Assembly (NCBI GenBank): GCA_021464245.1
Contig: JADCRB010000019.1
Span: 1,860,001-1,924,000, forward strand
Length of the DNA stretch: 64,000 nt
Reading direction: 5' to 3'
From: Carallia brachiata
Taxonomy: Eukaryota > Streptophyta > Magnoliopsida > Malpighiales > Rhizophoraceae
A program made the translations under genes and the position numbers. Below, in pieces: positions 38,254-48,860 of this stretch. The notes beneath the pieces were generated by a model that saw only the letters and a program-made list of their open reading frames with translations, was not told the DNA's origin and searched no databases. Position 1 is the first letter of the stretch. Every line of letters starts with the position of its first letter.

Positions 38254-39015
38254 ATATACATGCATTGGAAATTCACACAGCTGCTGCATTCAGGATTCTG
38301 CAATAATGCATGCATTTTAGTGTGTAATTTTTCTTTTCTGATGTCTCATTTGTAGTTTCAGATGAACAATTGGTACTACTCATCTTACAACCAGAATGTG
38401 ACTTGAGAAAAGACAGAAATCATCAATGTTTAATTATTTATATACTCGTTATTCTCATCATTTCGTTGTACTTGCGTTTCTATGGAAATCTAATACAGTT
38501 TGTAACTGACATTGCCTGAGATTAGTGTGAAAGTTGAAACATAGATTCATTTGAGTTGACCATTTTTTTACCTGTAATTTTCCTTTATTTCCTGCTTTTA
38601 AGAGATTAAAGAAACTGACATTTTCCCCCCAATAAACATTGTATGGGATGCCATTCTTATTTCTTTAAAAAAAATATATTATTTTATGGACTCAGGTTAA
38701 CGTGAAGCGGTGAAGCGATTCACATGCAATGGTAAATGACAATATCATAACTGTCTGTCTGTGTAATATATCTAAAGATGTAATATTTTCAGTCCATGTG
38801 GCATATCTACTTCTCTCACTCTAGGCAATTTTGAGAAGTTTATTCCATATTTTTCAGGGCTTTCCTTGTCATTTAAATTTTTTCCCATAAATAAAAGAGT
38901 TAAAACTTTTCGTATTTCAAGAGGTATTTTTCAGGACATTTATTACACGCATTTGCCTTTAAATTTTCTTTCCAAAATAACGTATATTCTTTCATATTTA
39001 TTTCAAGGGAATTTT
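38254..39015. other. 3' region of the TGA gene and spacer
   Basis: Starts with the probable 3' untranslated region of the TGA gene (up to about 38520, with TTTGTAACTGACATTG). No further gene seen. Confidence 0.4.
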
Positions 39016-39182
39016 TATTTTGACTTATTTTTTTTAAATGAGTGTAAATTATTCATAATTTTATTCCATATAATAAGTGAGATATACTTGAATAAAAAAA
39101 TTAAATATAATATTTAAAAAATATTAAATCATAAATTAATTTTATTAAAAAAAAATAGTAAAATTAATAAACACCTTATTTC
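39016..39182. mobile_element. MITE, family A, copy 2 (decayed)
   Basis: CATATAATAAGTGAGATATA at 39068 aligns with CATATAATGAGTGAGATTAA at 3421, and AAATTAATAAACACCTTATT matches AAATTAACAAACATCTTATC at the right end of copy 1. The inverted arms are worn down here. Confidence 0.5.
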
Positions 39183-40835
39183 AAAGAGTCCATGTAAAAA
39201 AGAAGTTCTACCGTTTCTGAATTCTACAAAAGATGCACTATAGAGAAGTTCAAAAGTTTGGGACTCTTCAACATCCCCAATCTGACGTTTAGTTTAATAT
39301 TTTGTTTGCCCTCACTGATTTATTGTAGGTTTGGTGCTCTTCATGGTTCTTTTGGAAAGTTTGGGGTTTATATGTGTTGCCACAATCTAAAGCCAATGTC
39401 TTTCTTGGATGATTCGATTGGTATGTCAGGTCGGTGCTTCTTATGACCAGAAGTCGGCATTGTAGATTGATGGTAAAGCTCGGAATGCAAAAGTTCATCC
39501 ATCACCATCAAGTATTATTGAAGTAAATAGTAGAATCGTCATGGATGGTCCTTCTTAATAATTCCTTCTCCCTTCCATGGGCGGATTGCATTAACATTAT
39601 TATTATCATCGGAGGTAAGACTTTATTAGTGATTTGACGTGTCTTTCTCAGTAATGACCTGGATTTGAGTCCTCGCACCTGTATTTCTCCAATAAAATTA
39701 AGAATTTGTGTGAGCGCAGCGTATATAGATTTAAAACTTACTAACATTGTAGTCAGGTTTAGGGGATATTCGTTTAAAGTTCAATAATACTCGGATGATA
39801 AATTATTTCTATGAAAAATGTTGAATAAGGATGCTAACGAGTGAACTCCAACTTTACACTAATGATCTGATAACTGTCATATCTATAAAGTGATTTTTTT
39901 TTTTTGATAAAAAAAAAAGACTATAATTTTATTGCAATGCCATTCAATTTGCTAGATCTGAAAAAGACTAACAGTTGCACTTGAGCCAATTCATGGAATC
40001 CTTGCCACCATCAGGACAGCCGTGCATTTCATGGAGACAAGACGAGCAAAGGTCATTCTCTTGGCAGCGTATGGACATCACCATCCTTAACATCTTACGA
40101 GAAGTATTTATAATTTCAAGTGATTGACTTGACAAATAATGATATATTAATATTTTAGTTATGGTTGATTTTTATATATGGATCTAATTTTAAGGTGAAC
40201 GATTTACAAGTTTATCACAAATTTGGAACTTGGTATAATGAAGCTTTACCTTTTTTATACTAATGAATTTTTCTTATTTTATTGCTCTTATTTTCTTCTT
40301 TAATTAATCCACACTTAAATTTATTTTTGAAAGATAAATGACACAAAATTGATGGATTAGACATGAGTTGTTTGAAGATGACAACATCATTTTGATGATC
40401 AAGGTTCAAAGAAGAATTATAATGTCAAGTATATATTGAAATAATATGTTTGGCCTGTATGACCAATGGTTTGCATCGAATATTATAGTCACAAACCTCT
40501 TAATAAGATGACCTTTCATTTTCTTTTCATTTGATTGGATTTATATTCTAATTTATATTCTTTTTTTGACCTGAAAAATAACATAAAAATTACTGCATAG
40601 AGCAGGGAAGTTAGCTTTTCATTAAATTGCAGATAAGATCTATGGGACAGAAGCTTCTGTATCAGTAAATACATTAACTTCTCTAATCTATGAAAAGTTT
40701 AGTATATTCTTTGTTAGATTAAACAAAAATAGAGTTTGGTAAAATTATAATTTACATCAAATCAAAGGATAAAATAAGAGAAGAGAAGTGGACTCGAACA
40801 AATCTCAATAATTATAAGATAAAAACTTTAAATTT

Positions 40836-40875
<40 letters not shown>

Positions 40876-41050
40876 CCTCTCTTCTTTTTTTTTTTTTTTT
40901 TGTCATAATGGCTTTGCGATTTTCATGCTGACTAGCATTTGTTAATTTTTCAAAATTTGATCAATTGTCTCTCGGCTGAGAGATGAGAATTTACGGTGAA
41001 AGCAATGCATAACTGTTTTTTTTGTCTATGATCACCTGACAAATATGATA
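39183..41050. other. AT-rich spacer, no gene seen
   Basis: Short unrelated frames only. A TA repeat lies at 40845-40874, followed by a T-run at about 40886-40901. Confidence 0.4.
40845..40874. repeat. (TA)n microsatellite
   Basis: About 15 TA units without interruption. Confidence 0.95.
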
Positions 41051-41288
41051 GGTACGAAAGAAAAAATTTGGTGGGTAGATGAAATTTTTTTATTGTATCT
41101 ATACGTATTTTTTTTGACAATTATAAATATTTTTTATGTAACTACAATGATAAAAAGTGATGCAAAAAATATTACTATTTTTTTATTTTATATTTTTTTT
41201 TATAGTTGCACAAAACATACTTGTGATTGTACAAAAAAATACATTTAGATGCAGTAGAAAATTTTCATCTGCCCATATAATGGAGCCC
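41051..41288. mobile_element. MITE, family B, copy 2
   Basis: A hairpin of about 238 bp. The left arm from about 41070 (GGTGGGTAGATGAAATTTTT) pairs with the right arm (reverse complement TGGGCAGATGAAAATTTTCT, about 41253-41276). Both continue into GTATTTTTTTTGACAATTAT and its mirror. The core AAAAAGTGATGCAAAAAATA is shared with the copies at 19130 and 47336. No clear target duplication. Confidence 0.65.
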
Positions 41289-41584
41289 GTCTACAAATGC
41301 TAAATTATATTTCAAATTGCATCTTATTTTTGTCTGTAAACACCTGACATAAATGGACATAAATGAGTTGTTTCAATCAAATCTTGATGGCTTTATTTTT
41401 CTATTTGGTTTCTGTTGGGACTCAAAGTAAGAAGATTTTAGAAGAACCAGAAAAAAAAACAAAAATTAGAGAAGAAGAAGACATGAGAAAATCTGAGAGA
41501 GGAGAGATGCTTGAAATGATTTTGCTAACAAATTTCATAACCGACTCTTCCTATAGCCACCACTCACTCTATACGTGACAACTT

Positions 41585-41615
41585 CATGAAGCTGTTACAC
41601 ACACACACACACATG

Positions 41616-41648
<33 letters not shown>

Positions 41649-41660
41649 ATACATGAAGCT
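41585..41660. repeat. Palindromic CA-TA-TG repeat between 9-bp direct repeats
   Basis: (CA)n, then TGTATATATATATA, then (TG)n can fold back as a near-perfect cruciform. CATGAAGCT occurs at 41585-41593 and again at 41652-41660. Confidence 0.85.
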
Positions 41661-42885
41661 TTCCCCTACTAGAGTCTAATTACAAAGAAATCAACAATAC
41701 AAGAATAGAAAGTAGCTATCGTGGATTGGATCTTAGTTTAGGGCTTTGCCTTTATGCTCATGTTTGGATTATGTCTCTTTGTTGGTCTTTTGTTAGATTC
41801 GGCTTTGGTCTGCGGTGAATTGTATCTTGGTTTTTGTAAAGGTCTAGCCTTTGATCTTGAATATGTTATTTTTATTATTGTTATTTTTTAAATTATAAAT
41901 GTTCATCAAACCACTTCATACTCTACTAAACCTACCCGACTAAAATCATAAAAATATTATAAAATGTTGAGAAAAACATAAATAAAAATTGTATTTTAGG
42001 CAAATTGCAGTCGGATTTTGAAAGTACAAAAATTGAATTGACCGCTATTTATAATATATATCAAATTAATGTGTTTATGAGTCTATATTTGCCACTTAAG
42101 TACAGTGATGCTCAACCTAAATTGATAGAACATGAATAGTAATTTCAGAACAAACAAAAAAATAAATAAATAAAAAAATCCAAGCCTTGCCATGCTAATT
42201 TCATTTCCATTTAAATTGCGAGAACCAAAACATCTATCTATCTATATTTATATCTGCATGTAACAAAGCTAAAGCCGATAGAAAATTTCAGTTTTTCTCT
42301 TTCTAACATGTGGCGGCTTCTCATAAATTTGTAAGTTAAAATTAATATTAAAAAATTGTATAATTATAAAAATTCTATTACAATAAATTAATTAATATAA
42401 ATTTAATTATAATCAAGTAAAAATTTTATTAATTTACATATTCCTACTTTGACTATAATTAACCTCAATAATTATAAATTTTTTTTATAAAATAGAATAA
42501 TAAAAAAGAGAAACTATTCTTGAATCCTCCTTTTTAAGAAAGAAAAAAATAAAAAAAAACTCTCAAATTTACTTATCTTATCTAAAAAAGAATAAAAAAG
42601 AACTACGCTAAATTATTTTTTTTTAAAAAAAAATCACAACTTCCATATCTTTCTTTTTTTTTTCTTGATCCTTTTTATTTTCTTAATAAAATTCAAAAAA
42701 TTCCTAAAAAAATAATACTCAAAATTAAAATTATTTTTTATTTTAAGTAATAAAATAAAAATAAATTTATTGACAAATATGATTAAATTCACAAACCGCA
42801 TAAGTGTACCACTAATTAAATGTAAATTTGAAGTTGTAGTTAATTACAATTATATATCGAAAAGACAAAAAATGTATAATTAATA

Positions 42886-42928
42886 TTCTAGTGTACCCTT
42901 TTGCTCAAAAAATAATTCTAGTGTACCT
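42886..42928 (+). repeat. 13-bp direct repeat around an A-rich insert
   Basis: ATTCTAGTGTACC at 42886-42898 and 42916-42928 flanks CTTTTGCTCAAAAAATA. Confidence 0.65.
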
Positions 42929-43249
42929 ATGCGCGCGCCCAACATCTAAAATGCACCTAATTCAGCGAAGAAAGTGTCTAATTTAATTGGTCCATGTCTC
43001 TTTCCACTCTGAAAATGAATTAAAATACAAGAACACTAGAGATTCTTGCAAATGATGACACTTGATTGTGGCAATAGACAAATTGTAATCAACATGTGAG
43101 CTGAGGCTCACAAATTGACCTTTAAAAATATCATCATTGACAGTGGTATCCAATGTTTAGCAAAGTAATTCTTATATTAGAATACATTACAATAGTAAAG
43201 CTTTCACACAAGGCATTATGGACATGCAGGGAAAGCTACATTTGAAAAA

Positions 43250-43306
43250 CTATTTGCACAATTTTGTGGTAAAAAAAAAAAAAAAAAAAAAACCTATTTG
43301 CACAAT
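43250..43306 (+). repeat. 13-bp direct repeat around a poly-A insert
   Basis: CTATTTGCACAAT at 43250-43262 and 43294-43306 flanks TTTGTGGT followed by an A-run of about 22. Confidence 0.75.
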
Positions 43307-44545
43307 CTAAGGACATGATAATCAATAACTCATTTCCTTCAATTAGTGACAGCATGCTCCTAGTTTTTTTTTTTTTTTTAACCAATTATTTGTTTGGTCT
43401 AAAATGAGTGGGAGGGGGGAATTAACAAGAAGCGAGACTTAAAGGTTCGAAAATCATATCTCATTGCAAAGTTAAGGTGCTCGGTTTCATGACTTGACAA
43501 TACCTACATGACATGGAGTTGAAACCAAATCATGTAACCATTTAGATAATATGATCTATTAAAAATTAAAAACAAAGTATGGTTTATACAATATGCTACA
43601 TCTTTTACTTAAGAGCTTGAACGATAGGGTTAATTGTGTAGAAGCTCTACATTTGGCCCTCATTCCAACATCACCTGCTCTTTCTTTTTTTCTCCAAATA
43701 ATGATTTATGTTACAACAATCGTTATGAAAATTGAATCAGATTGACTAATCGAATTGATTCAGTTGTAAATCAGGCAGGCCATTGATTCAGTTGGTAACA
43801 TTTAAACCAGTCAAATTCAGAAAAACTACTTAAAGCTCGCCAAAAAATGGTGCACTTTGCGGTTGGACCAATTTTGAGTTTAAATTTCGAAAATTTAAAT
43901 TAAAATTCAAAACTTTATGTACAATATAATTGAATCTTGAATTTTATTCATGTTTACAAATTGAATCAAAAAGTTTATCTAAACTTCTAACTAAATCACT
44001 CAAATTAAAAGATTAACATACAATCAAGTCTTTCTATAACTTTCTTTTATATTCAGCCATTAAAGTTAATTTTTAACCATATATATAACCAATCATTCTT
44101 TCAATTACTAATAAATAAATAAACATTTATTTTTACTAATTCAAACTTAATTAAACCAATTAAACCGATCAACCTTTGAATATCTGACTGTTCGGATGTA
44201 ACGAGCAATTCAGTTTTCAAAACATTAATTACAACTACTAAAAGAGAATAAAAAAAGTGAATCAAAGCACTGGCCCAAGAGTTCTTTTTATTTTTATTTT
44301 TCCAAAATTGATAAAACTCTGCTTTTACCAAAACAATTTAAGAAAACAAAAAATTCAGCGAATCAGTTTGGAAAAACAGGATCCATAAACAGTAAATTGG
44401 TTCCAATTAAGTGCACCACAAAAGGTACAAAAGGTTTTCTCCCCCCAATAGGAAATGAACATACATCGTTGATTATTATTAAGAAATAATACTACATGCA
44501 AATGCAAAAGCCAAAGGAGTGACAGGCCAAAACGACACTGTAAGC

Positions 44546-46566
44546 TCAGAAGTAGTTGCTCTTATAGAAGTTCTTGAGAAACTCAGACATTCCTTGATCT
44601 TTGTCACTCAAATCCTGCACAAGTCCCCGTTGGCCCACCACATATTGGCCGATAATGTGATGCCGCTGCTTTGCATGCTCCACAATGTTGCCCAGCTCTT
44701 CCATCCCCTTAAACAGAAGCATGTCAATCACCTGCAGGTTCAATATGGTTAGCAATATAAAGCAAGTTCCTAAAGTCAGAAAAAAATCCATAAGGCTTAA
44801 CTAACTATTGGAGGATACAAATTCAGTACCCCGCCAAAGTTGACACAATTATACAACTAAGGCAGCTAAAAATGACTCCTCAAAGGTTGCAGGTGACTAG
44901 ATGGACAGGCCTGAAGTCGAATGCTTAACTAGAAACGGAACAGGAGCTGCTTAAGAAATCTGCTTGCAATTGAGTCAGCCAGTCTGCACCATGTTTTTGC
45001 CAAGTTTGTGTCCAAGTCATTTATAAAATTATAAACTTCAACAAGATTTCCAAAGCCCCAGTCACATCACATGTTAGCCAAACTCAACTCAATCAGTAGA
45101 AAATTCTAAACTATTCAAGCATTTAAGCTCTTAACACACAGTTAAGAGTTATTTTCTGACTGAGTGAGAAGGCTTACGAGAGAAGGTTTAGATATAAGGT
45201 TGTTTGCCTGGATCGTATAAAGTCTTTTTAATTTAGTACTAATAGATCTCTTTTGCCAAGTCAATATGAATTGCGACAACCACATCGCCAATCACAAATC
45301 ATAACTGTAACACCTCTCAGTCACCGAGCCCAGAAGACTAACTCATATGAGACAAGATGGTGAAGGTGAGATCACTCATATCATCTTTTAATGAGAAAAG
45401 AGTAGGTAAAATTGGAGTTTCGGTATTTCAACTTAATCAGAGATGGCATAAGTGCGACCTTTTCAATAGTCTCCAGAATCTGAGAGGTGCTAGTTCTAGA
45501 TTTTCAAGCAGAAAGAAGAAGTAACCGTTGGATTTTGACTCTCAGGATTCCAAGGTGACAAGAATAGTCTAGTACCTTAGCAAGCATGAACACATGGACT
45601 CATGACTGTAGGAATTAGCGCATATAAATACAAAAGAAAAAGGTACTAATCGTGGCTTAGAGAGAGAAAGGCAGTCCTCTATAAGCATCCATGTTATCGG
45701 GGGACTCCCCAGGCCCCCTCTCTAGTACGGCATGGTCTGTAAGGGGCAGGGCGAGATACATTCAGCACTTTAGCACATCATCCCTAATCCTACTCTCAAA
45801 ACTCAAAACTGAGTGCAAGGCAATCTCCACATTTCCAAAACACAAAACACTACCAACCAAATGCTTAGATTCTGCTTCCCGAGACAATAATAAAATCGTT
45901 TACGATAGGGCGGACACTAACACACAAATTCATTCACAGTTGAGCCAATCCAATTTGAATGAAATGAGCAGCACCATTTTCTTTTCTCATTTTTTTCTTT
46001 TATTCATATTATTTTCTTTAAGTCTGCGAAATCCTTTTCAACCAAACTCGAAATTGCTAAAAAACATTCCACGCCGCGACTCCTCACTTAAAAGATAAAA
46101 TGTAATTACAACGACGATTCGAAATCTAATGGACACAATTTTTAAGTTCATACTAACCACTAACACGGTAGTGATTTATAATATTTTATTAAATGCAATT
46201 AAGAAGAAGCTTAAAGCTTTCGTCTTTGATCAACAGCAGCGCCAAGTATAATTTACTAATTCAAAATTTGGATTAAACACTCTGAAATTAATTAATTAAG
46301 TAATTAATCTGAAAATTGAGGGGAAAAAAAAAAAAAAGAAGCAGGAGCTTGACCTTGGGATTGGAGAGGTGAGAGTGCTTGCGGATCTCGGAGGCGATGG
46401 TGGAGCGGAGCTGGGAACTGGAAACGACGTCGTGGAGGTTGTAGATTTCCATGATCTGAGGGATCGAGCGGCACGCCGTCCGGAAGAAGTCGAATACCCT
46501 GGCCCTCGCCTCCTCTAGGCTCGCCGAGTTCGGCGGCACCTTCAAGCTCCTCATCGTAAACGCCAT
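44546..46566 (-). CDS. NDUFA6: NADH dehydrogenase 1 alpha subcomplex subunit 6 (complex I B14, LYR family)
   Basis: Two exons on the minus strand, 46566-46354 (71 codons) and 44731-44546 (61 codons plus stop), give 132 residues, close to the plant B14 length. The donor reads AAG|GTCAAG and the acceptor CTGCAG|GTG; the intron is about 1.6 kb. The N-terminal part, LEEARARVFDFFRTACRSIP, and the C-terminal part, EHAKQRHHIIGQYVVGQ, are highly typical of the family, a Complex1_LYR protein. It is an accessory subunit of the matrix arm of mitochondrial complex I that docks an acyl carrier protein. Exon 1 is GC-rich and preceded by a GA/CT repeat in the leader. The gene looks intact. The neighbour on the same strand, upstream, is the PATROL1-like gene about 2.3 kb away; there is no sign of a shared function. 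Confidence 0.93.
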
Positions 46567-46573
46567 CTCTCTC

Positions 46574-46604
<31 letters not shown>

Positions 46605-46606
46605 AT
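46567..46606 (-). repeat. (GA)n leader repeat just upstream of the NDUFA6 ATG
   Basis: On the minus strand a run of about 40 bp of GA units directly precedes the ATG of NDUFA6, so it is probably in the 5' untranslated region. GA-rich leaders are common in plant housekeeping genes and can bind GAGA-type (BBR/BPC) factors. Function here is inference. Confidence 0.8.
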
Positions 46607-47326
46607 GCCGACGCCCAACGCCGTCTGTACCGGGTTGCAAATGAGTTTCATGCAGATGGAGGAAGGGAACGACGCCGTGTTTACTCGCCATCAAAACGCT
46701 GTCGTTTATATTTTTCTGTCTTTTTTGTTTTTGGTTTTTTTTTTTTTGTGTTTTTATTGCATTTTAGAAGGGCTTAAAAATCAAATTTAGTCAAGAATTT
46801 ATCCAAATAATTAATAAAAACTTATTTTTCTCCCCAATATATTTTTTTCTCACAAGTTAATGTCAAATCTCAAAAAAGATAAAAAAAAAAACAACGCATC
46901 TTTCAGCGTATGATCGAAAAATAATTAATAAGTTGAAAAACAAAAAAAAATAAACACTTGGAATGTGGAGCGATAGCGATGACAATTCATTGAATGAAAA
47001 ATTTCACATAGTAATCCAAACGTTTCCATTTTTTTTTCAAAATCATTTTCAATTCTGGACTGTTAATGTTTTCTGCTATTGACTAGTGGGCCCCTGGTAA
47101 AGTTAAGCCACGTGTTCACCCATCTCTTCCACGTCAGTGCGGACTAAAAATACATTTAGTTTAACTAATTGCCTTAACGAAGATTCGAATTCACTGACTC
47201 CGTCATACAAACGAAATCTTCTAATCACTTGACCACAACAATGTTTCATTATGGGTTATTGAGGGATGCTACATCTGTTACAATCTTCCACAAGCTTATC
47301 GCCTCCAATAAAATCCTTCTGCAGAA
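46607..47326. other. Promoter side of NDUFA6 and spacer
   Basis: The first about 100 bp (GACGCCCAACGCCGTCTGTA and so on) are GC-richer and probably include the start of the NDUFA6 transcript. The remainder is AT-rich without a gene. A short GTTAAGCCACGTG stretch at 47102-47114 contains a G-box (CACGTG). Confidence 0.35.
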
Positions 47327-47335
47327 TTTATATAT

Positions 47336-47569
47336 GGGAAAAAGTTTATGGCCAAATGATTTCTCCCAATTGTCTCCACACGAAATTTTTTTTGTGCAAC
47401 CAGAAACGTATTTTGTGCAACCAAATCGATAAAAAGTAATTCAAAAAATATTATTATTTTTTCGTTGCACTTTTTTCCTATATGGTTGCACAAAAAATGC
47501 TTGTAGTTGCACAAAAAAAATTCATGTGGACGTAGTAGGAAAAAGTTGTTTGGCCATGTAATGATACCC
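47336..47569. mobile_element. MITE, family B, copy 3, with 9-bp target duplication
   Basis: TTTATATAT at 47327-47335 and 47570-47578 exactly bounds a 234-bp hairpin. The ends GGGAAAAAGTTTATGGCCAA and (reverse complement) GGGTATCATTACATGGCCAA begin long arms that carry CACACGAAATTTTTTTTGTG on one side and its mirror on the other, with repeated GTTGCAC motifs. A 9-bp duplication fits Mutator-type (MULE) MITEs; the AT-rich site makes this less certain. No coding capacity. Confidence 0.75.
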
Positions 47570-47885
47570 TTTATATATATTTCCTTGAGACTGAAGAAAT
47601 TCAAATGGTTACAACTCCCAAATCCATCCAGATCTTGATATAAAGTTTTTATGCTATCTAACTACTCCCCCTAACAAAACCCACCTCCGACCACTCAAAC
47701 CATGATTTTAGGTGCATGCAAGTTGTTAAAACACAAATTCTGTACATAAGCTACGCTACTTTACTTTTTGAGATGAATAATAACGTAAGCTTTCTTTTCC
47801 GTCGTTCTTCCACCGAAGGAATGATTTCAGACTTCCTTTTCAGATTATATGCGGAGACTGTTTACATAGTTTTCAAAGGATTTGA

Positions 47886-48090
47886 TTTGATACACATACA
47901 CTAATATACAAATAATATATATACAAAATATATTTTTTGTAACAAATTTGATTATTTCTGTAACTGCACCTATTGTTTTCGCAACAAAAAATAATGTGTT
48001 AATTTTTTTATCATATTTTATCAATTTTGTTACAGGAATGATTAAACCTGTCACAATATGTATACTCAATATGTGTACAAACATATAGCT
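47886..48090. mobile_element. Inverted-repeat element, MITE-like
   Basis: TTGTAACAAATTTGATTATT (about 47937) is mirrored by the reverse complement of AATGATTAAACCTGTCACAA (about 48037-48056), and the outer parts (ACACATACACTAATATACAA and TACTCAATATGTGTACAAAC) are loosely mirrored. Different from family B in sequence, similar in size and make-up. Ends not fixed. Confidence 0.5.
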
Positions 48091-48847
48091 ACCAAACTTT
48101 TTTGTTTTTCAAATATGACAGAACACCATGGACACATATAGACTGTGAATGAATGAATTAACACACTTTATAGACCACATGCTTCATTCAGCTTCAGAAA
48201 TCAACAAAATGCATTAAATGGTATAAGTTATGTACCGCAATTTAGGGAATCAATATTATAATTCAAAAAAAGAAAATATTCAGTATAATCATTCCCCCGC
48301 GCCCCCCCCCCCCCTTCTTCTTTTTTTTTAAAAAAGAAGCAATAATCATAAAAATACATTAAACAATAATAATATCACTAAATAAACAACTAATTAAACA
48401 ATTATTGATTATTTGTCCTTCCAAACTGATATCTTAACCATTTTCTAACTATATTACACGGGAAAACAACAATGAAAGAGATAATTAGCAGTGTATTGAC
48501 TCAATTGTCAGAAGAAACCCACCAGAATACAATGGCTAATGAAAACAACAGCATAACTAGCATGAAGATACCAATGAGCTCTAACTCATTGGTATTTAAA
48601 GTCGTTTCTAAAACTGAAAATTTAGAATTTGAGTCTCAATTGGAACCATTTAATTAAAAAAAAAAAAAGGGATGAAGAGATTACAAAACCTGTCACCAAG
48701 TGCTTATTGCAGGCTTTGGTTTGGGGTGTGGAGGCTTTAGATGGGGTACGAGGGAAGAGGAAAACAATAAGACGTTACTAAGCAGGATATAAGGAAACAT
48801 TTGTATGTTTCCTCTTTTTTCATTGCAACTCTAAGGGGGCCCATGTC
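48091..48847. other. Spacer downstream of the PATROL1-like gene
   Basis: No gene. Contains a C-run of about 14 preceded by GCG at 48298-48314, followed by a pyrimidine block. The 61-codon frame at 48472-48657 has no recognisable feature. The right end is probably the 3' untranslated region of the PATROL1-like gene. Confidence 0.4.
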
Positions 48848-48860
48848 TTAAATTGAAGAT

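Larger units (their letters stand above)
41289..44545. other. AT-rich spacer downstream of NDUFA6
   Basis: No gene seen. Contains a mirrored CA/TA/TG repeat (41597-41650) and direct-repeat scars (42886-42928 and 43250-43306). The block 42300-42800 is extremely AT-rich. Confidence 0.4.

Noticed and set aside
44519..44752. 77-residue plus-strand frame
   Set aside because: Shadow of exon 2 of NDUFA6.
46304..46651. 115-residue minus-strand frame with a Glu-Arg repeat
   Set aside because: It overlaps NDUFA6 exon 1 in another frame and contains the GA leader repeat.
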